A stretch of DNA of 64,000 nt from Mycolicibacterium porcinum (GCA_002086835.1 MVIG01000005.1:296084-360083), one strand, 5' to 3'. Shown: positions 1-11,121, counted from the first letter of the stretch. Notes: a model not told the origin generated them from the sequence alone. Translations and numbers: made by a program.

Positions 1-2288
<2,288 letters not shown>

Positions 2289-2292
<4 letters not shown>

Positions 2293-2915
2293 ACCTGGAG
2301 GCGATCGCGGGCGTCGCACATGAACCCGAAGGACCGTCGCAGGGCGTCGTCATCCTCACCCACGGGGCGGGCGGCAACCGCGACTCGGCCATGCTGGTCA
2401 AGCTCTGTGACGAGTGGGCCTCCCGCGGCTGGCTGGCCATCCGCTACAACCTGCCGTACCGCCGCCGCAGGCCGAAGGGCCCGCCGTCGGGTTCGGCGGC
2501 CGGTGACCAGGAAGGAATCGCGGAGGCGATCGCGCTGGCCCGCACCCTGAGTGATGGCCCGGTGATCGCAGGCGGGCATTCCTACGGCGGCCGGATGACA
2601 TCGATGGTGTCAGCGGACGGGGCAGGGCCCGATGTGCTGACCTTGTTCTCCTACCCGCTGCATCCACCGGGCAAGCCGGAACGCGCCCGCACCGAGCATC
2701 TTTCCCGCATCACGGTGCCCACGGTGTTCACCCACGGCACCTCCGATCCGTTCGGCACCATCGAGGAGCTCACTGCGGCCGCGGCCTTGGTGAGCGGACC
2801 GACCGAGCTCGTCGTCATCGAAGGTGCCCGCCATGACCTCGGATCAAAGCGCCTGGACGTCCCGGCCCTTGCGGTGGATGCGGCGCTGCGCGCACTCGAT
2901 ATCGTCGAACCATGA
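2289..2915 (+). CDS. Small alpha/beta hydrolase, Rv0421c-like
   Basis: A 208-aa cytosolic alpha/beta hydrolase of the dienelactone-hydrolase-like group. The oxyanion strand and loop read VVILTHGAGGNRDS, the nucleophile elbow is GGHSYGGR (GxSxG), an Asp lies in THGTSDPFG and the catalytic His in GARHDLG, so the triad looks intact. The start ATG overlaps the thiD stop. From recall, the order thiC-thiD-this gene-next gene matches Rv0423c-Rv0420c of M. tuberculosis, whose Rv0421c is also about 209 aa. Substrate is unknown; the operon position hints at a thiamine-related or housekeeping hydrolysis, but nothing in the sequence proves it. Confidence 0.85.
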
Positions 2916-3454
2916 CCTACCCGCCCGGTCCCGGCCCGCAGGGCCACAACTACCCGCCCCCGCCTCCGCAGCCGTATTCCACCGGTTCCGACCAGTTCTC
3001 GGCACTGCCGAAGAGATCCCCGGCGCTCAAGTGGGTGCTGCTCGGAGTCGTGGTGCTGGTGGCGATCGTGGTCGCCGCGGGCGCGGTGTTCTACCTCGCC
3101 CGGGACCGCGGCGCCACCGAGGCCAGCCAGGTCAAGTCGGGCGATTGTCTGACCGAGATCCCCGACAGCAGCCGGGTGCTGTACGTGAAAACCGTGAGTT
3201 GCGATCAGCCGCACAAGGGCGAGGTGTTCGCGGTGCTGCCGCTGCCCGACGGGGATTTCCCCGGCGACGCCGCAGTGGTCAAATACGCCGACAAGTGCGC
3301 GCCGGCGCTCACCCGGTACGCCCCGAACGCCAACTCGGAATCCGGGATCCAGCTGTTCGTCCTGTACCCGACAGCGGACTCCTGGCAACGCGGTGACCGC
3401 TCGGTGACATGCATCGCTACCAGCAAAAATCCCCGGACCGGCAAAATAGGGTAA
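2912..3454 (+). CDS. Septum-formation-like membrane protein, Rv0420c-like
   Basis: A 180-aa bitopic membrane protein. Residues 1-38 form a Pro/Gly/Tyr-rich cytoplasmic tail, residues about 40-65 a single transmembrane helix (KWVLLGVVVLVAIVVAAGAVFYL), and the rest an extracellular domain with four cysteines (GDCL, VSCDQ, DKCAP, VTCIA) that probably pair as two disulfides. This resembles the septum-formation domain with the recurring pattern GDCL...CDQPHKGEVFA. It starts within the stop of the preceding hydrolase (ATGA overlap), so it closes the thi operon. Its role is not established. Confidence 0.8.
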   Translation: MTYPPGPGPQGHNYPPPPPQPYSTGSDQFSALPKRSPALKWVLLGVVVLVAIVVAAGAVFYLARDRGATEASQVKSGDCLTEIPDSSRVLYVKTVSCDQPHKGEVFAVLPLPDGDFPGDAAVVKYADKCAPALTRYAPNANSESGIQLFVLYPTADSWQRGDRSVTCIATSKNPRTGKIG

Positions 3455-3500
3455 CGCGCTACTCTAGGCCGGCCAGGGCGCGCGGTCAGACACTCGACAC

Positions 3501-4880
3501 ATGGTCGAGATCGATACGCGGGCCGCCACCGCCACCCTGCCGCTCGCACCGCGCAATCCGCTGTCCTACCGACAAACGATCAAGGCGCTGCGGTCCTTCA
3601 TCGAAGGGCATCAGCGCCTCCGCGACGCCGGAGGACCGGTCAGCCGCATGGTGCTCGGCCCGCGATGGTTGATCCCGCCGGTCGTGCTGGTCACCTCCCC
3701 GCAGGGAGCGCGCGACGTGCTGGGCCGCCGCGATTCGGTCGCCGATCGCGGCACCGCCCTCAACATGGTTCAACTCCGTCGGCTGATGGGCGGCAACCTG
3801 TTGAACCTGCCGCACGAGCGCTGGCTGCCGCGGCGGCGAACGCTGCAGCCCATGTTCACCAAACAGAGCGTGCCGCGGTACGCGGGGCACATGGCCGCCG
3901 CGGCGCATACGGTCGCGGGCGGCTGGGAGGACGGCGCGACGGTCGATCTCGATGTCGCATGCCGCGCTCTCACTCTGCGGGCGCTGGGCCGCTCGGTGTT
4001 CGGCGTGGATCTGGACGAGAGCGCCGACGACGTGGGTCCCGCACTGCGTATCGCGTTGTCCTGGATCTCCGATCGGTCGGTCCGGCCGGTGAACTTCCCG
4101 CAGTGGGTGCCCACCGGTGGCCAACGCCGGGCCAAGGCGGCCAACGCTCGCCTGCACCGGCTCGCCGCCGAGATCCTCGCCGCAGTGCGCGCCGATCCCG
4201 ATCGGGACGCACCCTTGGTGCGCGCACTGATCGAGGCTCGGGACCCGGAGACGGGCCGGCAGCTGACCGACGAGGAAATCTGCGATGAATTGGTGCTTTT
4301 CATGCTCGCCGGGCATGACACCACCTCCACCACGCTGTGTTATTCGCTGTGGGCGCTGGGTCGCGATCGCGATCTGCAGTCCCGGCTGTACGCCGAAGTC
4401 GCGGCGCTGGGCGATCGCACGCTGACGCCCGAGGATGTACCGCGCCTCGAGCACACCGTGCGGGTGCTGCACGAGGCGTTACGGCTGTGCCCGCCCGCGG
4501 CCGGCACCCCGCGGATGCTCAACGAGGAGATCACCGTCGACGGCTACCGTGCCGAGGCAGGCACGATGGCGATGGTCAACTTCTATGTCATGCACCGTGA
4601 TCCGGCCCTGTGGGACGATCCGCTCACCTTCGATCCGGACCGGTTCAGCCCCGAACGGTCGGCCGGTCGAAACCGTTGGCAGTACCTGCCTTTCGGTGGC
4701 GGTCCGCGGTCCTGCGTCGGCGATCACTTCGCCATGCTGGAGGCCACCTTGGCCCTGGCAACCATCGTGCGCGAGGTCTCGGTGACCTCCCTGCGGGACG
4801 ACTTCCCGGTGGAGACCCCCTTCACCGTCATCGCCGCCGAGCCGATCCCGGCCCGCATCACCAGAAGGAGTACGCCATGA
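3501..4880 (+). CDS. Cytochrome P450 monooxygenase
   Basis: A 459-aa haem-thiolate monooxygenase. The I-helix oxygen-activation motif is AGHDTTSTT (about residues 273-281), the K-helix ExxR is EALR, and the haem-binding loop is FGGGPRSCVGDHFA with the axial Cys. The WRYLPF-type sequence before the loop and the length over 450 aa place it with long, CYP132/CYP137/CYP138-like actinobacterial P450s rather than the roughly 400-aa CYP125/142 type. No ferredoxin or reductase gene is adjacent. Its stop overlaps the start of a DUF3303 gene (ATGA), implying a two-gene operon. Substrate unknown. Confidence 0.93.
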   Translation: MVEIDTRAATATLPLAPRNPLSYRQTIKALRSFIEGHQRLRDAGGPVSRMVLGPRWLIPPVVLVTSPQGARDVLGRRDSVADRGTALNMVQLRRLMGGNLLNLPHERWLPRRRTLQPMFTKQSVPRYAGHMAAAAHTVAGGWEDGATVDLDVACRALTLRALGRSVFGVDLDESADDVGPALRIALSWISDRSVRPVNFPQWVPTGGQRRAKAANARLHRLAAEILAAVRADPDRDAPLVRALIEARDPETGRQLTDEEICDELVLFMLAGHDTTSTTLCYSLWALGRDRDLQSRLYAEVAALGDRTLTPEDVPRLEHTVRVLHEALRLCPPAAGTPRMLNEEITVDGYRAEAGTMAMVNFYVMHRDPALWDDPLTFDPDRFSPERSAGRNRWQYLPFGGGPRSCVGDHFAMLEATLALATIVREVSVTSLRDDFPVETPFTVIAAEPIPARITRRSTP

Positions 4881-5146
4881 AATTCATCGTGCACTGGACC
4901 CAGTCGCAGGCGAACTACCGAGATGCGGTCGAGAAGTTCAAGCAGACGGGCGGCCAGGTTCCGGCCGGGGCGACGATGCTCCACCGCTGGTGGGGCATGA
5001 ACGGCCAGGGTTTCGCCATCGTGGAGACCGACGACGCGAAGACCATGTTCGAGTCGGTCGCGGAGTGGAGCGAGTTCCTCACGTTCGACATCACGCCGTG
5101 TGTGGAGGACGCCGAGGCCGGCGAGGTGATCGCCAAGCTGTTCTGA
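4877..5146 (+). CDS. DUF3303-type small protein
   Basis: An 89-aa protein with a ferredoxin-like (dimeric alpha-beta barrel-like) pattern: MKFIVHWTQS at the start, a central HRWWGMNGQGFAIVET and a C-terminal SEFLTFDITPCVE. This fits the DUF3303 family, whose function is not established. An AAGGAG ribosome site precedes the ATG, which lies inside the stop codon of the P450 gene, so the two are translationally coupled. Small alpha-beta-barrel proteins sometimes act as monooxygenases or lyases on P450 or polyketide products; that link is speculative here. Confidence 0.75.
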   Translation: MKFIVHWTQSQANYRDAVEKFKQTGGQVPAGATMLHRWWGMNGQGFAIVETDDAKTMFESVAEWSEFLTFDITPCVEDAEAGEVIAKLF

Positions 5147-5253
5147 CGGCCGCTTCAGTACTGCCTTTCCGCCGGTGAACCGACCGGCGCGACGCTATGC
5201 TCGCGGTGCCGCATCCCGAGCGGTGGTGCGGCGGGAAGGCAGGCAGCTGGCCC

Positions 5254-6192
5254 ATGAGCACTCCCACCGGCAACCCCTGGCCCGCGCTACGCGTGTCGGA
5301 CTGGCAACCCACCCGCGACACGCTGCACATGTGGACGCAGATCGTCGGGAAGATTCGTCTGACGTACTCGCCATTGCTCAACCACTGGTGGGAGGTGACG
5401 CTGTACGTGAGCCCGCGCGGGCTGACGACGTCATCGATTCCGTACCGAGACCGGTTGTTCGACATGGAGTTCGATTTCATCGACCACGTGCTCGCCATCC
5501 GGACCAGTGACGGCGGGTCGGGCACCGTGGCGCTGGCCCCGAAGTCGGTCGCGGAGTTCTACTCCGAAACCCTCTCCGCACTGGAGAAATTGGGCATCGA
5601 GGCGCGAATCCACGCCCGACCCAGCGAGGTTGACCCCGCGATACCGTTCGCCGAGGATCGCCAACACGCGTCCTACGATCCGCACGCCGCGAATCTGTTC
5701 TGGCGCCAGTTGGTCCAGGCCCACCGGGTGATCAGCGACTTCCGGGCATACTTCATCGGCAAGGCCAGTCCTGTGCACTTCTTCTGGGGCTCATTCGACC
5801 TGGCGTGCACCAGGTTCTCCGGGCGGCCCGCGCCCGAGCACCCGGGCGGCGCACCCAACTGCCCCAATGGTGTGATGGTGGAAGGATATTCACACGAGCT
5901 GAGCAGTTGCGGTTTCTGGCCGGGCGGCGGCGAGGAGGGCGCCTTCTACGCGTACGCCTACCCCGAGCCACAGGGATTCTCCGATTTTCCCATCGGCCCG
6001 GACGCGGCCTTCTACAGTCCGGACTTCCGGCAGTTCCTGCTGCCGTACGAAGCGGTGCGGAAGTCCGCCGATCCCGACGGTGCCCTGATGGAGTTCCTGC
6101 AGTCCACGTATGCGGCCGCGGCCGACCTGGCCGACTGGGACCGCGGAAGCCTCGAATGCGATCCCGGCCGCTGGCAGCACCCCCCGGGTTGA
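5254..6192 (+). CDS. DUF5996 family protein
   Basis: A 312-aa soluble protein that fits the DUF5996 family: WPALRVSDWQPTRDTLHMWTQ at the N-terminus, NHWWEVTLYVSPRGLTTS, a central FWGSFDLACTRFSGR and a C-terminal FYSPDFRQFLLPYEAVR. The ATG at 5254 is chosen because family members begin a few residues before the WP..W motif; an upstream ATG at 5197 in the same frame would add 19 unsupported residues. The only cysteines are scattered. Function is unknown. It stands alone, followed by a convergent hydrolase gene. Confidence 0.8.
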   Translation: MSTPTGNPWPALRVSDWQPTRDTLHMWTQIVGKIRLTYSPLLNHWWEVTLYVSPRGLTTSSIPYRDRLFDMEFDFIDHVLAIRTSDGGSGTVALAPKSVAEFYSETLSALEKLGIEARIHARPSEVDPAIPFAEDRQHASYDPHAANLFWRQLVQAHRVISDFRAYFIGKASPVHFFWGSFDLACTRFSGRPAPEHPGGAPNCPNGVMVEGYSHELSSCGFWPGGGEEGAFYAYAYPEPQGFSDFPIGPDAAFYSPDFRQFLLPYEAVRKSADPDGALMEFLQSTYAAAADLADWDRGSLECDPGRWQHPPG

Positions 6193-6226
6193 CCAGGGGG
6201 CGCTCCCACCGTCCGGACCCGTCGGG

Positions 6227-7066
6227 TCAGATCTTCTTGACGAAGTCGAGCGCCGTCTCGGCCACGTCGCGCCAACCGCTGTCGATCACCAGCGAATGTC
6301 CCCGCCCCGGAATCTCCACGATCTCTGTGACATTCGCGTTCTTCTTCTGCCGCTTGAACGCACCGTTGGCGATGGCCCAGGGCACGGTGTTGTCCTTCTC
6401 GCCCGAAATGATCAGCAGCGGACCGCGACCCAGACTCAAGCGGTCGACCTTCGTTTCGGATGCGGGGTTGAAGTTGGACAGCGCGGCCTGGAACAGCGGT
6501 ATCGCGGAGCCGGCCACCGAGTACTCGTCGTAGAGCTGATCCGACTCCTCCGCGGAGACGGCGTTGCCGAAGGAGAACCGGAACTGCTTGCGGGTCAGCG
6601 GAACAGCGCGACCGTAGTTGAAGGGATTGCCGATGACGGGCAACGCGGCCTTCAGCGCCGACACCGGGAGCGGCAGCACCCCGCGACCGGGCGCCGGGTC
6701 GATCGCGACCGCCGCCTTGGCCAGGCCTTGACCGGCCAGTTTCTGGGTGATCAGGCCGCCGAATGAATGCCCGATGATGATGGGCTTGCGGTCGAGCTGA
6801 CGGACCACGTCGGCGACGTGCTCCGTGATGCCGGCAACGGTCTTGCCTGCGAACACCGATGGGACGCGGCGTGCCTCGGCCACGGTTTCGGGGTCGTCCG
6901 GCCAGCTCGGTGCGAGCGTGACGTATCCCCGGTCCTCGAACAGGGCCCGCCAGGCATCCCAGCTGCTCGGCAACAGCCACAGACCGTGGACGAACACGAC
7001 AGGTTGAGCGCCGGAAGCATTGGCTCGTTGCAGTTCGGCCAGCTCGCGGGGGGTGATGGTGGTCAT
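6227..7066 (-). CDS. Alpha/beta hydrolase (non-haem peroxidase/esterase-like)
   Basis: A 279-aa alpha/beta hydrolase. HG oxyanion motif: VVFVHGLWLLPSSWD. The nucleophile lies in IIGHSFGGLI, the acid in SGEKDNTVPW and the His in GRGHSLVID, so the triad is complete. The ATG at 7066 has a good AGGAGG site 5' of it, which decides the start over longer in-frame options. It is transcribed divergently from a TetR gene; two near-identical palindromes lie in the 115-bp gap, so the neighbouring TetR probably represses it. Substrate unknown; the arrangement resembles TetR-controlled detoxification or esterase genes. Confidence 0.88.
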   Translation of the reverse strand: MTTITPRELAELQRANASGAQPVVFVHGLWLLPSSWDAWRALFEDRGYVTLAPSWPDDPETVAEARRVPSVFAGKTVAGITEHVADVVRQLDRKPIIIGHSFGGLITQKLAGQGLAKAAVAIDPAPGRGVLPLPVSALKAALPVIGNPFNYGRAVPLTRKQFRFSFGNAVSAEESDQLYDEYSVAGSAIPLFQAALSNFNPASETKVDRLSLGRGPLLIISGEKDNTVPWAIANGAFKRQKKNANVTEIVEIPGRGHSLVIDSGWRDVAETALDFVKKI

Positions 7067-7089
7067 AGCAGCCTCCTGGCAAAGTAGAA

Positions 7090-7103
7090 AGAACGGTCGT
7101 TCT
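7090..7103. promoter_or_regulatory. Candidate TetR operator 1
   Basis: Inverted repeat AGAACG-GT-CGTTCT (perfect 6-bp arms, 2-bp spacer) in the divergent hydrolase/TetR intergenic region. Its left flank AGAA is repeated at the second site. Likely binding site of the TetR protein encoded at 7182. Confidence 0.65.
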
Positions 7104-7149
7104 GCCATCTCTAACCGTCGCCGCCGAGGATCTGTTCCCGTATGCAGAA

Positions 7150-7159
7150 AGAACGTTCT
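7150..7159. promoter_or_regulatory. Candidate TetR operator 2
   Basis: Perfect 10-bp palindrome AGAACGTTCT with the same left flank (GCAGAA) as operator 1 (GTAGAA). It sits 23 bp before the TetR start codon, so it would allow autoregulation. Confidence 0.6.
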
Positions 7160-7181
7160 GGCCGGGGGTAGCATCGAGGAA

Positions 7182-7748
7182 ATGACCACGTCGGCGTCGA
7201 CCTCAGCCGCCCGGGAGCGCCTGCTGCGCGTCGCCACCGAGCTCTTCTATCGCGAAGGCATTCACTCGGTAGGCGTGGACCGCATCCTCGCCGAGGCCAA
7301 AGTCACCCGCGCCACCATGTACCGCCATTTCAAGGGCAAGGAGGATCTCGTCGAGGCGTATCTCGCCGCCGAGGACGCCACGATCCGTGGCTATTTCGCC
7401 GAGGCCGCGGACCGCGCCGAGCCGGACACCGACATGCTCGCGCTGGTGATCGAGGGCATCGCCGAGGACATCGCGCGCTATCACACGCGCGGCTGCCCGT
7501 TCATCAACGCCGCCGCCGAGTATCCCGACCCCGACAGCCGGATCCGGCGACTCATCACCGCGCACCGCGACTGGTTTCGCGGCGCGCTGGAACAGGCAGC
7601 TTCGGACCGGGACAAACCCGATGAGGTCGCCGCGTCGCTGGTGTTGCTCCGGGACGCCGCCCTGGTCGGCGGATATCTCGACGGAATCGAAAAGGTGAAG
7701 CCCGCCTTCACCCGGGCCGCGCGCCAGGCGGCTGGGATCGCGGGCTGA
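7182..7748 (+). CDS. TetR family transcriptional regulator
   Basis: A 188-aa TetR repressor. The N-terminal helix-turn-helix spans about residues 10-55, with the typical HSVGVDRILAEAKVTRATMYRHFKGKEDL pattern; the C-terminal ligand-binding domain has GCPFINAAAEYPDPDSRIR. The latter block is seen in TetR proteins with a TetR_C_33-like ligand domain. The ATG at 7182 follows GAGGAA. It is divergent from an alpha/beta hydrolase with two shared palindromes between them, so it probably controls that gene and itself. Ligand unknown. Confidence 0.9.
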   Translation: MTTSASTSAARERLLRVATELFYREGIHSVGVDRILAEAKVTRATMYRHFKGKEDLVEAYLAAEDATIRGYFAEAADRAEPDTDMLALVIEGIAEDIARYHTRGCPFINAAAEYPDPDSRIRRLITAHRDWFRGALEQAASDRDKPDEVAASLVLLRDAALVGGYLDGIEKVKPAFTRAARQAAGIAG

Positions 7749-7816
7749 CCCTCCCCCAGAGCCGGCACATCCGAGGCCTCGACAAAGTACCCGGTACCTG
7801 CGGTACTGTCTGCAGC

Positions 7817-9301
7817 ATGAGCCCGGGGGACTACGACGCGGTCATCGTCGGCGCCGGCTTCGCCGGCATCGGCGCCGCCATCCAGCTCAAACGGCTGGGC
7901 ATCGAGAACTTCGTGATCCTCGATCGCGAGGATGACCTCGGCGGCACCTGGTATGTCAACCACTACCCCGGCCTGGCCGTCGACGTTCCCACCACGACCT
8001 ACTCGTACTTCTTCGAACCGAATCCGAACTGGTCACGGCTGTTCTCCACGGGCGCCGAGATCAAGCGGTACGCCGACGACGTCGCCGACAAGTACGACGT
8101 GCGTCGCCACATCCGGTTCAACACGACCGTCGAAGGCGCCCGCTGGGATGAGGAGGCCTCGCACTGGCGGGTGAGCCTGGCCGGCGGTGAAGCTCTCACC
8201 GCGCAGTTCCTGTTCACCGCCACCGGCTTCCTGTCCCAGCCGCACACCCCTGACATCCCCGGCATCGGGGACTTCGCCGGCCAGGTCATCCACACCACCG
8301 ACTGGGATGACGACTACCGGCCTGACGGCCGCCGGATCGCGATCATCGGCACGGGCGCCACGGCGGTGCAGCTCATCCCCGAACTGGCCCGCACTGCGGC
8401 GGACCTGACCGTCTACCAGCGCACCCCGATCTGGGTCGTACCCAAAATCGACCTGAAGTTCCCGGCGCGGGTCAAGGTCTTGTTCGCCCGCGTGCCGCTC
8501 ACCCAGCGGGCGATCCGGGCCGTCACCGACACGATCTACGCGTTCATGGTCGACACCGCCGTGCTCAAGCACCGGTACTTCCGCCGGTTCAACATCGCCG
8601 CGGCAGACCTGGCCAAGCTGCACCGGTTCGCCTCGATCCGCGATCCGGAGTTGCGCCGCAAGCTGACCCCGGACTACGACTTCGGCTGCAAGCGTCCGAC
8701 GTTCTCCAACGGGTACTACCGCGCGTTCACCAAGCCGCACGTACACCTGCAGGCCGACGGGATCGACCACATCGAGGCCGAGGGAATCGTCAACGCCGAC
8801 GGCAGCAAGACGACCATCGACACCTTGATCCTGGCCACCGGGTTCGATCTGTGGGAGGCCAACTTCCCGGCCATCGAGGTGATCGGGCGCGACGGCCGCA
8901 ACCTCGGGAAGTGGTGGCGGGAGACCCGCTTCCAGGCCTACCAGGGCGTGTCGATGCCGTACTTCCCCAACTACCTCAGCCTGGCCAGCCCGTACGCCTT
9001 TCTTGGTCTGAACTTCTTCAACACGATGGAGTACCAGATGCGGTTGATGGACCGGTTGTTCGGCGAGGTCAAGCGCCGGAACGCGACGACGTTCGAGGTC
9101 ACCGAGCAGGCCAACAGCCGGTACCTGGACCTGATGACGGAGTTGCTGGGCGACTCGTTGTTCACCCTCGGAAACTGCGCATCGGCACGGTCGTACTATT
9201 TCAACCCGAGCGGCGAGGCAACGCTGCTCCGGCCGATGACGACCCGCCGGGCCGTCGCCGAAGCCTCACGATTCCCGTTGAGCGACTACACATTTGCCTG
9301 A
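7817..9301 (+). CDS. Flavin-containing (Baeyer-Villiger-type) monooxygenase
   Basis: A 494-aa FAD- and NADPH-dependent monooxygenase. The FAD Rossmann motif is VIVGAGFAGIGAA at residues 9-21; the NADPH motif is IIGTGATAVQ near residue 178; between them lies FAGQVIHTTDWDDD, close to the BVMO fingerprint FxGxxxHxxxW. A GG.WY motif (DLGGTWYVNHYPG) is also typical. Length matches the EthA/MymA-like mycobacterial BVMO group. It probably oxygenates ketones; the natural substrate is unknown. A DoxX-like gene follows after 15 bp and is likely co-transcribed. Confidence 0.92.
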   Translation: MSPGDYDAVIVGAGFAGIGAAIQLKRLGIENFVILDREDDLGGTWYVNHYPGLAVDVPTTTYSYFFEPNPNWSRLFSTGAEIKRYADDVADKYDVRRHIRFNTTVEGARWDEEASHWRVSLAGGEALTAQFLFTATGFLSQPHTPDIPGIGDFAGQVIHTTDWDDDYRPDGRRIAIIGTGATAVQLIPELARTAADLTVYQRTPIWVVPKIDLKFPARVKVLFARVPLTQRAIRAVTDTIYAFMVDTAVLKHRYFRRFNIAAADLAKLHRFASIRDPELRRKLTPDYDFGCKRPTFSNGYYRAFTKPHVHLQADGIDHIEAEGIVNADGSKTTIDTLILATGFDLWEANFPAIEVIGRDGRNLGKWWRETRFQAYQGVSMPYFPNYLSLASPYAFLGLNFFNTMEYQMRLMDRLFGEVKRRNATTFEVTEQANSRYLDLMTELLGDSLFTLGNCASARSYYFNPSGEATLLRPMTTRRAVAEASRFPLSDYTFA

Positions 9302-9316
9302 TCAGAGAGGATCCAC

Positions 9317-9586
9317 ATGGCAGAGGGCAAGAACTCCACGCTGGTCAAACTCGTTGGCCTCAGCGTGGCCGGCGCCGGTGTCTCACATTTTGTGAAGCCG
9401 CAGCTGTTCGAGTCGATCACCAAGCCGGCGTTCCCCAAGGACACGCAGAAGCACATCTACACCAACGGCGGCATCGAGACCGCGATCGGCCTGGGCCTGC
9501 TGCTTCCCAAGACCCGCAAGCTGGCGAAGATCGGCACGCTCGGCTACGTGGCCTACCTGGCCGGTAACGCCGTCCGTAACCGGTAG
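9317..9586 (+). CDS. Small DoxX-like membrane protein
   Basis: An 89-aa hydrophobic protein with two or three short membrane segments. The sequence GVSHFVKPQLFESITKPAFP followed by GGIETAIGLGLL is typical of short mycobacterial DoxX-like proteins. A GAGAGGA ribosome site precedes the ATG. It follows the monooxygenase gene by 15 bp, so they are probably one operon. Its 3' end overlaps the 3' end of the convergent double-TetR gene by 34 bp. Function not known. Confidence 0.75.
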   Translation: MAEGKNSTLVKLVGLSVAGAGVSHFVKPQLFESITKPAFPKDTQKHIYTNGGIETAIGLGLLLPKTRKLAKIGTLGYVAYLAGNAVRNR

Positions 9587-10800
9587 CGGCCCAGCAGGGT
9601 CAGATCGATCATGACGGCGACGACGGCTCGGGCCTGCTCCGAATTCTCATAGTTCATGAGCCGGCCCAAGTCGATCACCAACGCCATCGCGGCATGCACC
9701 GCGAAACGCGCCTGAGCCGCGCTCCAACCCGGGCGCACCGGCATCACGACCTCGACCCACGATTCCACGGCCGCACGTTGCAGGTCGCGGAGGATCTTCT
9801 GGTCGGCGGGCGTCATGTTCAGGCGTTCGGTGTAGTAGACGTAGTCCAACTCGGGCCGGTCGAAGGATCGGGCCACGTAGCCGTCGATCAGGGCGCCCAG
9901 CGCCTGTTCGGGATCATCCGTCGCGCCGAGTACGTCCGACATGTCCGCCGACAGCCGGTCGGCGGCGCGGCGGAACCCGGCGGCCAGGATGTCGGATTTG
10001 CCCGAGAAGTACCGATAGATCCCAGAAGCGGGCATTCCGACCGCGGCGGCGATGTCCTCCATCGTGGTGTCGCGGTAGCCGTTCTGATTGAACAGGCGCA
10101 TCGATTCGGTCAGCAACGCTTCGTATTTCGTGGTGTTCACGGCTGCCGGGGGCACCGCCACCGGGGCGCCCTCGTTCGGAAACTCGGGCAGTTCAGCGGA
10201 CAGTATGGTGTCGCAGATCTCGGCGAGCAGGGCGCGGATCTGGCCGGCAGGCAATTTGGACCGATGGTCCACGACGCTGCCGATCACGCCGAGGACCGCG
10301 GTCGACAGGGTCCAGCGGGCCCGCGAGCCGAGTTCGGGCCGCAATTCCAGCAGCGGGCGGTGTATCCGCCGGTGCACCGTACGCACCTGTGCGTCCAATG
10401 TGCTCTGGTCATCGCCGCGCAGATACCGCGCCTCCCAGCGGTACAGGCCACCGGATTCCCGGTTCACCAACGCGGTGTCGCTCAACGCGGCGACGATCCT
10501 GCGCAACTGCTCACGCGGGTCCCCGTCGGCCTCGTCGGCGAACGCTGTCCCGTCGACAAGTTGCTGGCTGAGGTTGAGCACGGCGTCGCGAAACAATTCG
10601 TACTTGCTCGAATAGTGCCGGTACAACGCGGCTGCGGAGATACCGACGCGCGATGCGATGGCCTCCATGCTCACGCCGTGGTAGCCCAGGGCGCTGAACG
10701 ACTCCGCCGAGGCCCGCGCTATCTGGGCCTTTCGGTCTTTCGGCCGGCGTCGCACACCACTGGCACCACTGTCGATCGACCGGGGCGAGATGCGCGCCAT
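9553..10800 (-). CDS. Double TetR regulator (two HTH and two ligand domains)
   Basis: A 415-aa protein containing two complete TetR units in tandem. The first HTH is at about residues 25-70 (GYHGVSMEAIASRVGISAAALYRHYSSKYELF) and the second at about 225-270 (GYRDTTMEDIAAAVGMPASGIYRYFSGKSDIL), each followed by a helical ligand-binding region. Ordinary TetR proteins are about 200 aa and dimerise, so this is a covalent pseudo-dimer. No frameshift is visible. Such fusions recur in mycobacteria. Its 3' end overlaps the DoxX-like gene; upstream is a divergent pair of small membrane proteins. Targets unknown. Confidence 0.9.
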   Translation of the reverse strand: MARISPRSIDSGASGVRRRPKDRKAQIARASAESFSALGYHGVSMEAIASRVGISAAALYRHYSSKYELFRDAVLNLSQQLVDGTAFADEADGDPREQLRRIVAALSDTALVNRESGGLYRWEARYLRGDDQSTLDAQVRTVHRRIHRPLLELRPELGSRARWTLSTAVLGVIGSVVDHRSKLPAGQIRALLAEICDTILSAELPEFPNEGAPVAVPPAAVNTTKYEALLTESMRLFNQNGYRDTTMEDIAAAVGMPASGIYRYFSGKSDILAAGFRRAADRLSADMSDVLGATDDPEQALGALIDGYVARSFDRPELDYVYYTERLNMTPADQKILRDLQRAAVESWVEVVMPVRPGWSAAQARFAVHAAMALVIDLGRLMNYENSEQARAVVAVMIDLTLLGRYRLRTALPAR

Positions 10801-10896
10801 TCCGTCACACTAACCGACCGAACAGCCGGGTCAAAATGGTAGTTCCACAGAGAATGGGTATTAACATAGAGGCCATCGAGGCCGGACGGGGGTCGT

Positions 10897-11121
10897 GTGC
10901 TTGCCAGGTTGCGGAGGTTGCTGGCCTACCGTGTCGCGCTCGGCGAACTGATCGTGGTGGCTGCGGTGCTCGGTGTGCCGTACCTGCTGATCGGCACCGT
11001 CTGGTCCGGCAGCCACACCGACCATCTGCGATCGATGGGCGGCCTTGATGCGGTGGTGTCCTTCTTGGGTGCGATCGTCTCGTGGCCGGTGTTGTTGTTC
11101 ACCGACGTTTGTATGACATGA
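10897..11121 (+). CDS. Small membrane protein, two TM segments
   Basis: A 74-aa protein from a GTG start preceded by a purine-rich GGACGGGG. Two hydrophobic stretches are visible: about residues 15-37 (VALGELIVVAAVLGVPYLLIGTV) and 51-70 (VVSFLGAIVSWPVLLFTDV). It lies 10 bp upstream of another small membrane gene, implying a two-gene operon. The family is not recognised. The fit of two helices and the tight coupling support a real gene; its short length keeps confidence moderate. Confidence 0.6.
   Translation: MLARLRRLLAYRVALGELIVVAAVLGVPYLLIGTVWSGSHTDHLRSMGGLDAVVSFLGAIVSWPVLLFTDVCMT

Noticed and set aside
6012-7082. 356-aa minus-strand frame overlapping the hydrolase in another phase
   Set aside because: The other phase (6227-7066) has a complete catalytic triad and an AGGAGG site; this one is Arg/Gly/Ala-rich noise.
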